Assembly: GCA_021772775.1 (NCBI GenBank)
Contig: JAJFLH010000024.1
Location: 1 to 43,351, forward strand
Direction: 5' to 3'
Length of the DNA stretch: 43,351 bases
DNA from: Mariprofundus sp.
GTDB lineage: Bacteria > Pseudomonadota > Zetaproteobacteria > Mariprofundales > Mariprofundaceae
Positions within the stretch are counted from its first letter, which is position 1. Each line of letters opens with the position of its first letter. Positions 1-7,340 of this stretch are shown piece after piece. A program made the translations under genes and the position numbers. A model generated the notes under the pieces. It had not been told where the DNA came from and made no database searches. It saw only the letters and a program-made list of their open reading frames with translations.

Positions 1-1
1 T

Positions 2-775
2 GAAGATGAACTCTCTATTGTAGATGAAGTTGTTGCAGATGAAGTTGTTTCTGAGGAAGTAATAGCTTCAGAAGGTGGCGCAGAAGAGCTGGGTAACCTG
101 TTATCAGAGTTTTCAGCGCAAGAGAGTGCTGAAGATAACCTGTCGGTTGGATACGAAGCAGTTGCTGAGCTAGCAGAAGTTTCTAAAACTGATTCGGAAG
201 AGGCAGTTGCCGAAAGTGCGGTGGATAGTACTGAAGAATCAGAAGATTTTTCTGAATTTTTACTGACTGAAAAAATTGAATTGGCTGATGTCGCGCAAGA
301 GGTTGCTGTAGAAAGTGCTTCGGATACTGTTGAAGAAGTGGATGACTTCGCTGACTTCCTGTCTGAATATAGTGAATCCCATGATGCTGAAAGCGGTATG
401 GCTCCAGAAGGTGTTGAGGCATTAGAAAACCTGGAAAACAACGTTGCAGAGCATTTGGACACCTTGTTGGGTGAGTTTTCCGATGGCGATGATGATGACT
501 TAAACTTTACCAGTGTAGAAGGTGATTTCGATCTACCTGTAGTAGAGAAACAGGACAACACAGTTATTGATATGGACTCATTTGGTCTTGATCTCGACAT
601 AGGAGCAACTGAAGAACTTGATAGTCTGCTATCTGAGTTTATAGACGAAGATGATGCTGAGGAACTTCCATTTGCCGATTTGGCTGAGTCTGCAAGCCTT
701 GAGAAACAGGATTCGAATGAAATGGATCTGGCTGATGTGATGAATTTAGATGAAGAGGATGATAAGAAAAGCTGA
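2..775 (+). CDS. Acidic protein of unknown function (5' end outside window)
   Basis: The frame is open from the first bases of the window to a stop at 773-775, so this is the C-terminal 257 residues of a longer protein; the GTG at 221 is probably internal. About 35% of the last 184 residues are Asp or Glu, with almost no basic residues until the terminal DDKKS. A short hydrophobic-acidic motif recurs: LGNLLSEF, FADFLSEY, LDTLLGEF, LDSLLSEF, each followed by a run of acidic residues. No enzyme motif, membrane segment or cysteine cluster is visible. Acidic proteins upstream of truA in some proteobacteria are FimV-like, but I see no TPR or LysM here, so that is only a positional guess. Confidence 0.75.
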   Translation, partial: EDELSIVDEVVADEVVSEEVIASEGGAEELGNLLSEFSAQESAEDNLSVGYEAVAELAEVSKTDSEEAVAESAVDSTEESEDFSEFLLTEKIELADVAQEVAVESASDTVEEVDDFADFLSEYSESHDAESGMAPEGVEALENLENNVAEHLDTLLGEFSDGDDDDLNFTSVEGDFDLPVVEKQDNTVIDMDSFGLDLDIGATEELDSLLSEFIDEDDAEELPFADLAESASLEKQDSNEMDLADVMNLDEEDDKKS

Positions 776-826
776 TTCATCCTGTGATCAATAGAGTTCT
801 AAATAGTTTTATTCAGTGATTCCTAT

Positions 827-1549
827 ATGAATAAGCTTGATATCTATTTTAGCTATCCAGCATCCAGGTTGCTACTTGGTTCAGGCCTTTTGTTCTTGAT
901 GCTTATGAGCAATTCAATGCTCTTGAGCTTGTTGCTGCTATGTTTATACGTTGCTTGTATTCGAATATTAGACGGAGATGGATTGACAATTATTCGATTG
1001 CTGCGTCTGTTGCGGTGGTTTGTTGCTCCAATTATTTTGCTTCATGCCCTGTTGTCTCCTGGTCAACTTTTATGGCCCGGTTTTTTCATCGCAATCAGTC
1101 GAGAGGGGTTAATGCAGGGGCTGAACTTGAGCATTCATCTGACTGGACTCTTCTTTGCTGCGATGCTGATGTTTCGCCTATTGAAGCGTGCTGAGTGGCT
1201 GCATTATATCCTTGCATTACCATGGGTGGGTAAACAGCTGGCTGTTTACGTCTGGATGATGGGCTACATGAAAGCAAATATCAGTGGGTTGCTTGGAGAT
1301 TTGCGTTTGCAGTTCCAAATACGAAAAGATATAAAAAAATCACCTCTGTTGTTGATTTCTGCTTTTAAGCACGCCTTGGCTGATGCTTCTGAATATGCCT
1401 GTTTGCTGTGGTTGCGTTGGCCTAGTCAGATGCCTTTATTGCAGTCTATTCAGCATCCTGGAACTGATCAGACTCAATTCCAATTCAATAGTATTTCTGT
1501 GATTTCAATATCTCTTGGTTGCACGGCTTTTCTACTGGCGTGGCTGTGA
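827..1549 (+). CDS. EcfT/CbiQ-like integral membrane protein
   Basis: 240 residues, strongly hydrophobic in its N-terminal half. Membrane segments are likely near residues 14-45, 60-80, 100-117 and 130-147, with a last one at 222-240. A cytosolic-looking stretch rich in Arg/Lys (residues 155-180) follows the central helices. This layout and the helix reading GLNLSIHLTGLFFAAML resemble the transmembrane T subunit of energy-coupling-factor transporters (EcfT/CbiQ). No ABC ATPase or substrate-binding S component lies in the window, so the transport role is inference. The gene ends just upstream of truA, and the two are probably cotranscribed. It could equally be an uncharacterised inner-membrane protein. 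Confidence 0.6.
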   Translation: MNKLDIYFSYPASRLLLGSGLLFLMLMSNSMLLSLLLLCLYVACIRILDGDGLTIIRLLRLLRWFVAPIILLHALLSPGQLLWPGFFIAISREGLMQGLNLSIHLTGLFFAAMLMFRLLKRAEWLHYILALPWVGKQLAVYVWMMGYMKANISGLLGDLRLQFQIRKDIKKSPLLLISAFKHALADASEYACLLWLRWPSQMPLLQSIQHPGTDQTQFQFNSISVISISLGCTAFLLAWL

Positions 1550-1590
1550 ACGAGTTGGATATGAATCAAAGGCTTGTGGATGGAGTGAAT

Positions 1591-2370
1591 ATGCAGCGTA
1601 TTGCGATGGTTGTGGAATTTGATGGTCAGCCATTTCATGGTTGGCAGCAACAGAATAATGCCACTTCAGTGCAGGCCGCACTGCAGGATGCTCTACAGCA
1701 TATAGAAGGCAAAACTGTGCAAGTAGCGGGAGCAGGGCGAACGGATGCTGGAGTTCATGCTGAAGCAATGCTGGCGCATGCCGATGTGGATGCAACGCGC
1801 TGGCAGCGATCTCATCTGGCTTATATACATGGCTGTAATAGTTTTTTGCCTGATCAGATCCGGATTGTCGGTGTGCGGGCAGTGCAATCGGATTTCCATG
1901 CGCGTTTTGATTGCCGGGGACGTTCATACCGTTATCAAATTTGGAATCGTAATACGGCATCGGCGCTACATCGTTGGCAACACTGGTGGATACCCAGAGT
2001 ATTGGATGTGGCTTCCATACAGCAAGCAGCAGAGCATTGTATGGGCAGACAAGACTTTAGTGCATTGCGCGCAGCTGGATGTCAGGCCGCCAGCGCTACC
2101 CGATGTATCAGTGCATTGTCGATTGAGAAGACCGGGCATTGCATCACTATATCCGTGTCAGCAGATGCATTCCTCTATCATATGGTGCGTAATCTGGTGG
2201 GTAATCTGGTGGACGTGGGGCGTGGTCGATCAACACCGGATGCATTCGCTAGCTTACTAGCAAACAAAAATAGAAGTCTTGGAGCTGCGACTGCACCAGC
2301 ACATGGTTTATATTTTGTTGATGCTAAATATGATGATTTTTGTAGTCAGGAATTAATCGGTTCAGTTTAG
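1591..2370 (+). CDS. truA: tRNA pseudouridine(38-40) synthase TruA
   Basis: Converts uridines 38-40 of the tRNA anticodon stem-loop to pseudouridine. The hallmark AGRTDAGVHA is present with the catalytic Asp, preceded by the family N-terminus (VEFDGQPFHGWQQQ) and followed by RSYRYQIWNR and FLYHMVRNLVG. I chose ATG 1591 because GGAG lies 5 bases upstream and the protein then starts as in the family, at 259 residues (about 270 is usual). In-frame starts at 1519 and 1561 would add a tail overlapping or abutting the upstream gene. The stop overlaps the convergent sensor kinase by 4 bases. Confidence 0.96.
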   Translation: MQRIAMVVEFDGQPFHGWQQQNNATSVQAALQDALQHIEGKTVQVAGAGRTDAGVHAEAMLAHADVDATRWQRSHLAYIHGCNSFLPDQIRIVGVRAVQSDFHARFDCRGRSYRYQIWNRNTASALHRWQHWWIPRVLDVASIQQAAEHCMGRQDFSALRAAGCQAASATRCISALSIEKTGHCITISVSADAFLYHMVRNLVGNLVDVGRGRSTPDAFASLLANKNRSLGAATAPAHGLYFVDAKYDDFCSQELIGSV

Positions 2371-4448
2371 CTTGCCAAGGCTATTGCGATGGCCTCTTTT
2401 AACTTCTCCATATTGATGGGTTTATCCAATAGTGTGACATGATTATTAATCACTTGTAGTAACTGCTCATCTTCACCAAAGGCTGAGATCATGATAATAG
2501 GCATTTTAGCATCGAGCAGTCGAATATTTTCAACCAGTTTTAAACCATCCATGATCGGCATTTTGTAGTCGGTGATGATCAGATCAAAATGACTCTTTTC
2601 CTGTTGAAAGATTTCAAGGGCATGTTGCCCATTATTGGCCGTTTCAGACGAGATATGCATATGCGTAAGCATGGCTTGGTGAATTTTTAAAATATCAGGT
2701 ACATCATCGACTACGAGCACGTGATAATTGCGATCCTGAGTGAGCTGTGGTGCGGGAGCTTTATACTTGGGCGCGTTGTTATGCTGTGCGTAACTGTCTG
2801 TCTGTTCAGGATCTGAAATATAAGGTGGTAAATGAATCGTGAATAGAGTGTTTTGATGCGGGCTGGATTCAACCTCAATACAACCATGGTGGCGTTTGAT
2901 AATGCGCTCCACCATGGTTAAGCCAAGGCCTGAACCACCTTGTTTACTTCTTGATGTCCAGAATGGTTTGAAGATGGTATCAAGGTTGTCTGCTTCAATG
3001 CCCACGCCATTGTCTCTGACTCGAATGCATAGGCAGGGGTGGCCCGGCTTAGAGAGCTTATGATCGGAATCATTGCGAATTTGTATTTCGATAAAACCAG
3101 CATCGGATATAGCTTGAGTAGAGTTGTTGATGAGATTTAATAATATTTGTTCGATTTCAGTGATGCTGATGCACACGTCAATCAAAGGATCGTCAATATG
3201 GCACTGCAACTGGGTGTGCCGAGGCAGTTGTAAACGGGCAAGGCCAATGATGTGTTCAAGCGGTTGAGCCAGTGTACCTCCTTTTGTATAGCTGGCGATT
3301 GTTCTGTTCTCACTATTTTGTCCAAGCTTCAACAGATGAGTGATCAGTTCTGATCCACGGTCACCAGCTGCGATGATGGCTTCAAGCTGTTGTTGTTCAG
3401 CTAGATTGTTGCTATTCATCTGTATCACTTCGGCATAGCCAATCATATTGGTTAGTACATTGCGAAAATCATGTACAATACCAGCCACCAATGTGGACAT
3501 ATAAGCATGCCGATGCACCGATTCGAGCTCTTCCTGCATGGTTTCACGTTGTGTAATATCATACACAAAACAGACACCGATCCATTTACTGCGCCAACGC
3601 ATAGAGATTGCACTGCACATTAATTTAAGAATATTACCGGCTCTATCCTGGCCTCGAATATACTTGCTTTGCGCGATCTGTTTCTGGTTGCTTTTATTGA
3701 TCTCAAATACAGATTTGCAGAAGTTCACCAGCTCCTGACTATCTTCATCCACAGTAATGATATCTACATGTGGTTTGTTCAGGTGGTCACACTTATATTG
3801 AAACAGTTCCCGCATGGCTGCATTGGAGTAAATAATGCGCGGTTTTTGTTTCTGATCCAATTCAAATGTGAAAATGGGCAGTGGGCCTTTGTCCATCAGA
3901 TGGAATGAGTTTTCTTCTGCTTCTGCCTGCATTTTCAGTGCATTTTCAGCTTTTCTTCCAATCAAATAGATGTAGAGAGGAATAACGATCAGGGCTCCAA
4001 TCTGCCAGCCAAGTAGCGTATAATCTGTTGTTATGTTGGCGTAGTTGTCGGCATACATCGCCATCAATATCAGACCAATGAAACTGGTTAGCTGGGAATA
4101 AAGCAGCATGGCATTGCCGAAGCGAAAGCTGTTGCCAAAGATAATGACCAGAAGAATAAAGTAGAGACCACTCGACAGCCCACCATCAATAAGCATCGCA
4201 AAGGTGACGACAAAGGTGTCGAATAGTGGAAAGAATAGCATGCGATAGGCGGATAAAGGTGTACGGCGAATAGCAGGTATTGAGAGTAAAGTGCTTAGGA
4301 AGTATGTAACCGTGACGTATAGAAAGATATTTTGGTAGTGGGCAAAGCTCTCGGCATGCAGATAGAGATAAATAAGACCGGCACAGGCAAAAGCGAGGCG
4401 AGCATAAGCTTGTTCAACTTGTGATTGAGATAAAGATTTATCATCCAT
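2367..4448 (-). CDS. Hybrid sensor histidine kinase/response regulator with RpfC-like membrane input
   Basis: 693 residues from ATG 4448. About six membrane helices fill residues 15-165. The stretch with DGGLSSGLYF and IFGNSFRFG resembles the input domain of RpfC, the DSF quorum-signal sensor. A PAS-like region (about 180-300) precedes the H-box VHDFRNVLTN (His326) and a HATPase_c domain with N-box LLNLINNS, DNGVGI and GGSGLGL. A C-terminal receiver domain has the acidic pair VVDD, phospho-acceptor Asp627 (TDYKMP) and Lys676 (DKP). HDFRN in the H-box is typical of kinases with hybrid architecture. A TTG at 4532 would add 28 residues; neither start has a strong ribosome site. No rpfF, rpfG or cognate regulator is adjacent, so the signal is unknown. 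Confidence 0.88.
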   Translation of the reverse strand: MDDKSLSQSQVEQAYARLAFACAGLIYLYLHAESFAHYQNIFLYVTVTYFLSTLLSIPAIRRTPLSAYRMLFFPLFDTFVVTFAMLIDGGLSSGLYFILLVIIFGNSFRFGNAMLLYSQLTSFIGLILMAMYADNYANITTDYTLLGWQIGALIVIPLYIYLIGRKAENALKMQAEAEENSFHLMDKGPLPIFTFELDQKQKPRIIYSNAAMRELFQYKCDHLNKPHVDIITVDEDSQELVNFCKSVFEINKSNQKQIAQSKYIRGQDRAGNILKLMCSAISMRWRSKWIGVCFVYDITQRETMQEELESVHRHAYMSTLVAGIVHDFRNVLTNMIGYAEVIQMNSNNLAEQQQLEAIIAAGDRGSELITHLLKLGQNSENRTIASYTKGGTLAQPLEHIIGLARLQLPRHTQLQCHIDDPLIDVCISITEIEQILLNLINNSTQAISDAGFIEIQIRNDSDHKLSKPGHPCLCIRVRDNGVGIEADNLDTIFKPFWTSRSKQGGSGLGLTMVERIIKRHHGCIEVESSPHQNTLFTIHLPPYISDPEQTDSYAQHNNAPKYKAPAPQLTQDRNYHVLVVDDVPDILKIHQAMLTHMHISSETANNGQHALEIFQQEKSHFDLIITDYKMPIMDGLKLVENIRLLDAKMPIIMISAFGEDEQLLQVINNHVTLLDKPINMEKLKEAIAIALAS

Positions 4449-4896
4449 CTGACCGCGTTTGATCAACCAGTTTTCGATGATAAATTGATTCAGCAACTTG
4501 TAACCATCACAAGATACAAAATGAAGTGCCAAATCTGAAGCGTTATTTTCTTTCCGTTCATAGTCTATGAGTCTAAGAGAATTTCTACCTACTGCAAGGT
4601 GATTATTGCTAAAAATATGTCATCTGTTTATGCCTGATTATTCATGAATCGGCGTGATGATCGCACTGGGGTTTTGTTTGCAAGGCGTTTTTGTGCGCAA
4701 CTGCTTAGCCGCTGCTTACGGACGCGTGAGCAAGGATTCGTTGCGTGCAAAGGAACAAACGAGGGTGCGGCTCTATTCATGGAATAATCCTGTTTAAATT
4801 GAAGGTGCTTTTACAGTGACTGATGTGCTACTGTTCGGGCACAATTTTAGCGTGTATTTTCAATGAAAATCACGAATTTTCTTTCAGGAGTCATCC
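4449..4896. other. Gene-free stretch with an imperfect inverted-repeat unit
   Basis: No convincing coding frame. The region separates the divergent sensor kinase and suhB and must hold both promoters. At 4636-4789 a unit of about 154 bases is bounded by GATTATTCATGAAT and the inverse of ATTCATGGAATAATC, one base different in length; sub-terminal sequences (GTTTTGTTTGC on the left, AACAAAC on the right) also pair loosely. The unit is GC-richer than its flanks. It looks like a small interspersed repeat or a large stem-loop. TCAGGAG at about 4885 is the suhB ribosome site. Confidence 0.5.
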
Positions 4897-5667
4897 ATGT
4901 TGTATGTTGCCGTTCGGGCTGCCAGGCGAGCCGGAGATATGATTGCTCGGGCTTATGATGATCGTGATGGCCTGAAAATCAGCCAGAAAAGTGATCGGGA
5001 CTATGTCACAGAAGTGGATCAGCGCGCTGAAGATCTGATTGTGAGAGAAATCTCACATCATTATCCGGAGCACGGAATTGTGTCCGAAGAGATGAAAACG
5101 CATTTGCGTCCGGATGCTGATATTCAATGGTATATTGATCCGTTGGATGGAACATCGAATTTTATTCATGGTTATCCCCATTTTGCGGTATCTATTGCAG
5201 CATGGAAAAATGGTAAACCTCTGCTTTCGGTGATTCATGATCCTATCCGTGATGAAACCTTTGAGGCACGTAATGGTGGTGGTGCATTCTTGAATCGCCG
5301 CAGGCTGCGTGTGAGTTCAGAAAAGAAACTCGATCATGCGATGTTTGCATCGGGTATGCCATCTTACCAACGTGACTCCATTGATCTGTTTCAGAAGCGT
5401 ATGGATCTCTGTATGCGCAATATGGACGCCTATCGACGTGGTGGTTCAGCGGCACTTGATCTGGCTTATGTTGCAGCAGGTCGTTTGGATGTCTATTGGG
5501 AAGCGGGTTTACGTTCATGGGATATTGCAGCCGGTTACCTGCTGGTACAGGAAGCAGGTGGTCTGGCAACAGATTTGAACGGATCGACTGTGGATCTTGA
5601 AAAGGGTGATATATTGGCTTCAAATCCACACTTACACTCTAGCGTGTCACGTTTGTTGAAGGTTTAA
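4897..5667 (+). CDS. suhB: Inositol monophosphatase family protein (SuhB-like)
   Basis: 256 residues, usual length for the family. Both signature motifs of Mg2+-dependent phosphomonoesterases are present: DPLDGTSNFIHG (metal-binding Asp residues, with the upstream Glu of VSEEM) and WDIAAGYLLVQEAGG near the C-terminus. The start is well supported by AGGAG about 8 bases upstream of ATG 4897. In enterobacteria SuhB also acts in ribosomal RNA antitermination; whether that holds here cannot be read from sequence. It stands alone, convergent with the lptG-type gene downstream. Confidence 0.95.
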   Translation: MLYVAVRAARRAGDMIARAYDDRDGLKISQKSDRDYVTEVDQRAEDLIVREISHHYPEHGIVSEEMKTHLRPDADIQWYIDPLDGTSNFIHGYPHFAVSIAAWKNGKPLLSVIHDPIRDETFEARNGGGAFLNRRRLRVSSEKKLDHAMFASGMPSYQRDSIDLFQKRMDLCMRNMDAYRRGGSAALDLAYVAAGRLDVYWEAGLRSWDIAAGYLLVQEAGGLATDLNGSTVDLEKGDILASNPHLHSSVSRLLKV

Positions 5668-5696
5668 CACTTCATTGAAACTGGTTGACATAAAAT

Positions 5697-5714
5697 AACA
5701 GCTTATGCTGTTTT
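5697..5714. terminator. Weak bidirectional hairpin after suhB
   Basis: AACAGC, loop TTAT, GCTGTT, followed by TTTT on the plus strand and, read from the other strand, by TATTTTA. It lies between the convergent suhB and lptG-type genes. The stem is only 6 bp, so termination is plausible but not strong. Confidence 0.45.
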
Positions 5715-5853
5715 CGGTCGCATTGAATAAACAGCAGTTGATCTATACTCGTCATACCCCAGGCTAGCGTCCCTGCTAAAGCAGTATTCACCTTTTAGTG
5801 GGACACTGCTGGGTTTAAGTTCTTTGCTCCGGGGTTTTTATACTTGGAGCGAA

Positions 5854-6912
5854 TCAGTGTCCTTCTTTCTTGAGTAATAAAAATAGAGCAAAGCCACCGA
5901 AGACCAGGCTGGGTAACCAGGCTGCGAATGAGGCGGGCAGATGTTCGCTATTGGCCAGGAGATAACTGGCATTACCCAAAATATAATAACAGAGGCCAAG
6001 TGCGATGGTGAGGATGAGTCCCCATGATGCGTTAGTGTTACGGCTTCCGGAGTGCAGGCAGAGAGCGGCTGCCAGTATCACCATCAGAAGACAGGATAAC
6101 GGGCCGGAAAACTTCTTATGCAGAGCGTAGTTATAAGCGCTATTGCTTAAGCCTGCATGTTCAAGGCTTTGGATATAATGATACAGTTGAGAGACACCCA
6201 TATGACGTGGTTTAGGCAATTCCGTTGCTTCTGGCCCGGCTGTTGATGTGATGGTGTAGGTGTCGTGTTGTTGCATCTGCATGCCTTGATGGCTTGATGG
6301 TGTACTGATGTGAACATTATGCAGTTGCCAAGCTCCTTCTGCATAATGGGCTTTGCTGCCGTCGATACGTTTGACCCAGCTCCCCTGGTTATCCGTTTCA
6401 AGCATGGAGAGGGCAAAGTTTTCCCCTGTCAGAGGTGTTAAACGAAAGAAACGATGGCCATCTTTTAACCACTGAATACCATGTTTCTGAGCTTCTTTAT
6501 GCTGAATATGGACACGTTCAATAGTGTCCAGGCGTTCGTTGGTTGTAGGCGTTATCCATTCGCCGATAGCGAAGCTGAGCATTGCTGCGAGCATAGCGAC
6601 AGTTAACAGCGGCGTGAGAAGTTTGTTGATCCCCAAGCCGGCTGCGCGTACAGCCACCATTTCATGATGGCGAGAGAGTTCGATGAGGTAAACGCTGCTA
6701 CCGACCAGCGCAATGATGGGCATAAACTCGGAAACCATAAATGGAACTTTGAGCAGCATATATTCAATCATCAGGTTGCTGGTCAACCCGCTACCAAGGT
6801 GGCGGGCTTTGTCGAAGGATTCGATAATGAGATATATGGACAGAAGCACTGCCATGGTAAATAGCGATCGGCTCATACAACCGGAAAATATCCATCTGAA
6901 AATAACAGGCAT
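5854..6912 (-). CDS. lptG: LPS export permease, LptF/LptG (YjgP/YjgQ) family, probably LptG
   Basis: 352 residues with the family architecture: three N-terminal membrane helices (about residues 10-30, 50-80, 96-120), a periplasmic beta-jellyroll domain (about 125-255) and three C-terminal helices (about 270-290, 297-320, 325-347). LptF and LptG pair in the inner membrane with the LptB ATPase to extract lipopolysaccharide and pass it to LptC-LptA. The stretch VGSSVYLIELSRHHEMVAVRAAG is the coupling-helix region that contacts LptB. I call LptG rather than LptF from general resemblance only. No lptF or lptB lies alongside, which is unusual because lptF and lptG are normally adjacent. Confidence 0.85.
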   Translation of the reverse strand: MPVIFRWIFSGCMSRSLFTMAVLLSIYLIIESFDKARHLGSGLTSNLMIEYMLLKVPFMVSEFMPIIALVGSSVYLIELSRHHEMVAVRAAGLGINKLLTPLLTVAMLAAMLSFAIGEWITPTTNERLDTIERVHIQHKEAQKHGIQWLKDGHRFFRLTPLTGENFALSMLETDNQGSWVKRIDGSKAHYAEGAWQLHNVHISTPSSHQGMQMQQHDTYTITSTAGPEATELPKPRHMGVSQLYHYIQSLEHAGLSNSAYNYALHKKFSGPLSCLLMVILAAALCLHSGSRNTNASWGLILTIALGLCYYILGNASYLLANSEHLPASFAAWLPSLVFGGFALFLLLKKEGH

Positions 6913-7340
6913 GGCCTAAGCCTAAGTATCCAACTCAGGAAAGGAAGCTGTTGATGTAATTTGTTGTTTTTCTATTCGAATATAGGTCGTAAATAGCGTG
7001 ATTTCCTGCCTGTTACAGAGGCAGAAAGTCGACGATATATGCCCGACTCCAAATTTAATTTCATTTTTCTCAAAATAATTGAAAAAAGTGCGTTTTATCA
7101 TCAATATTGATGATGCGGATGGCTCTGTTGATGCGCTAGGGTGCGTTTTTCGATGTGGTTTGAATGCAGAGCCAGATCTCCTGGGGATAAATAGATGAAA
7201 TTCACAATCAACGGGGGCAGACTCGATTGATTTTAATAAATAAAACTATTCCTTTAAATTCAAGTCTTTAATGAGGCTTTAAAGTGCTGCGCCCATTGAT
7301 TTCTTGATTTTGTTAGCTGATTTGAAGCAGTCGATGTGAT
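6913..7340. other. Gene-free stretch containing an empty mobile-unit copy
   Basis: No real gene seen. Positions 7066-7264 match both ends of a unit found again at 42459-42906. The left part has TTTCTCAAAA and the perfect 18-base palindrome ATCATCAATATTGATGAT (7097-7114). The right part has CAGACTCGATTGATTTTA (7218-7235) and ends near TTCAAG (7259-7264). GGCTCTG (7121) and CAGAGCC (near 7170) are inverted inside it. The other copy holds a transposase fragment between the same ends, so this one is probably a solo or internally deleted derivative. Confidence 0.6.
7097..7114. repeat. Perfect 18-base palindrome, copy 1
   Basis: ATCATCAATATTGATGAT is self-complementary along its whole length and is preceded by TGCGTTTT. 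An identical palindrome with the same TGCGTTTT prefix occurs at 42481-42498. It forms the left part of the shared mobile unit. Confidence 0.9.

Noticed and set aside
1519-1590. Longer TruA start
   Set aside because: Overlaps the upstream gene; the GGAG before ATG 1591 and the family N-terminus favour the shorter form.
1745-2260. 171-residue open frame inside truA
   Set aside because: Out-of-frame shadow of a well-supported gene with no domain resemblance.
4449-4532. TTG-started extension of the hybrid kinase
   Set aside because: TTG without a clear ribosome site; ATG 4448 precedes the first helix directly. Kept only as an alternative.
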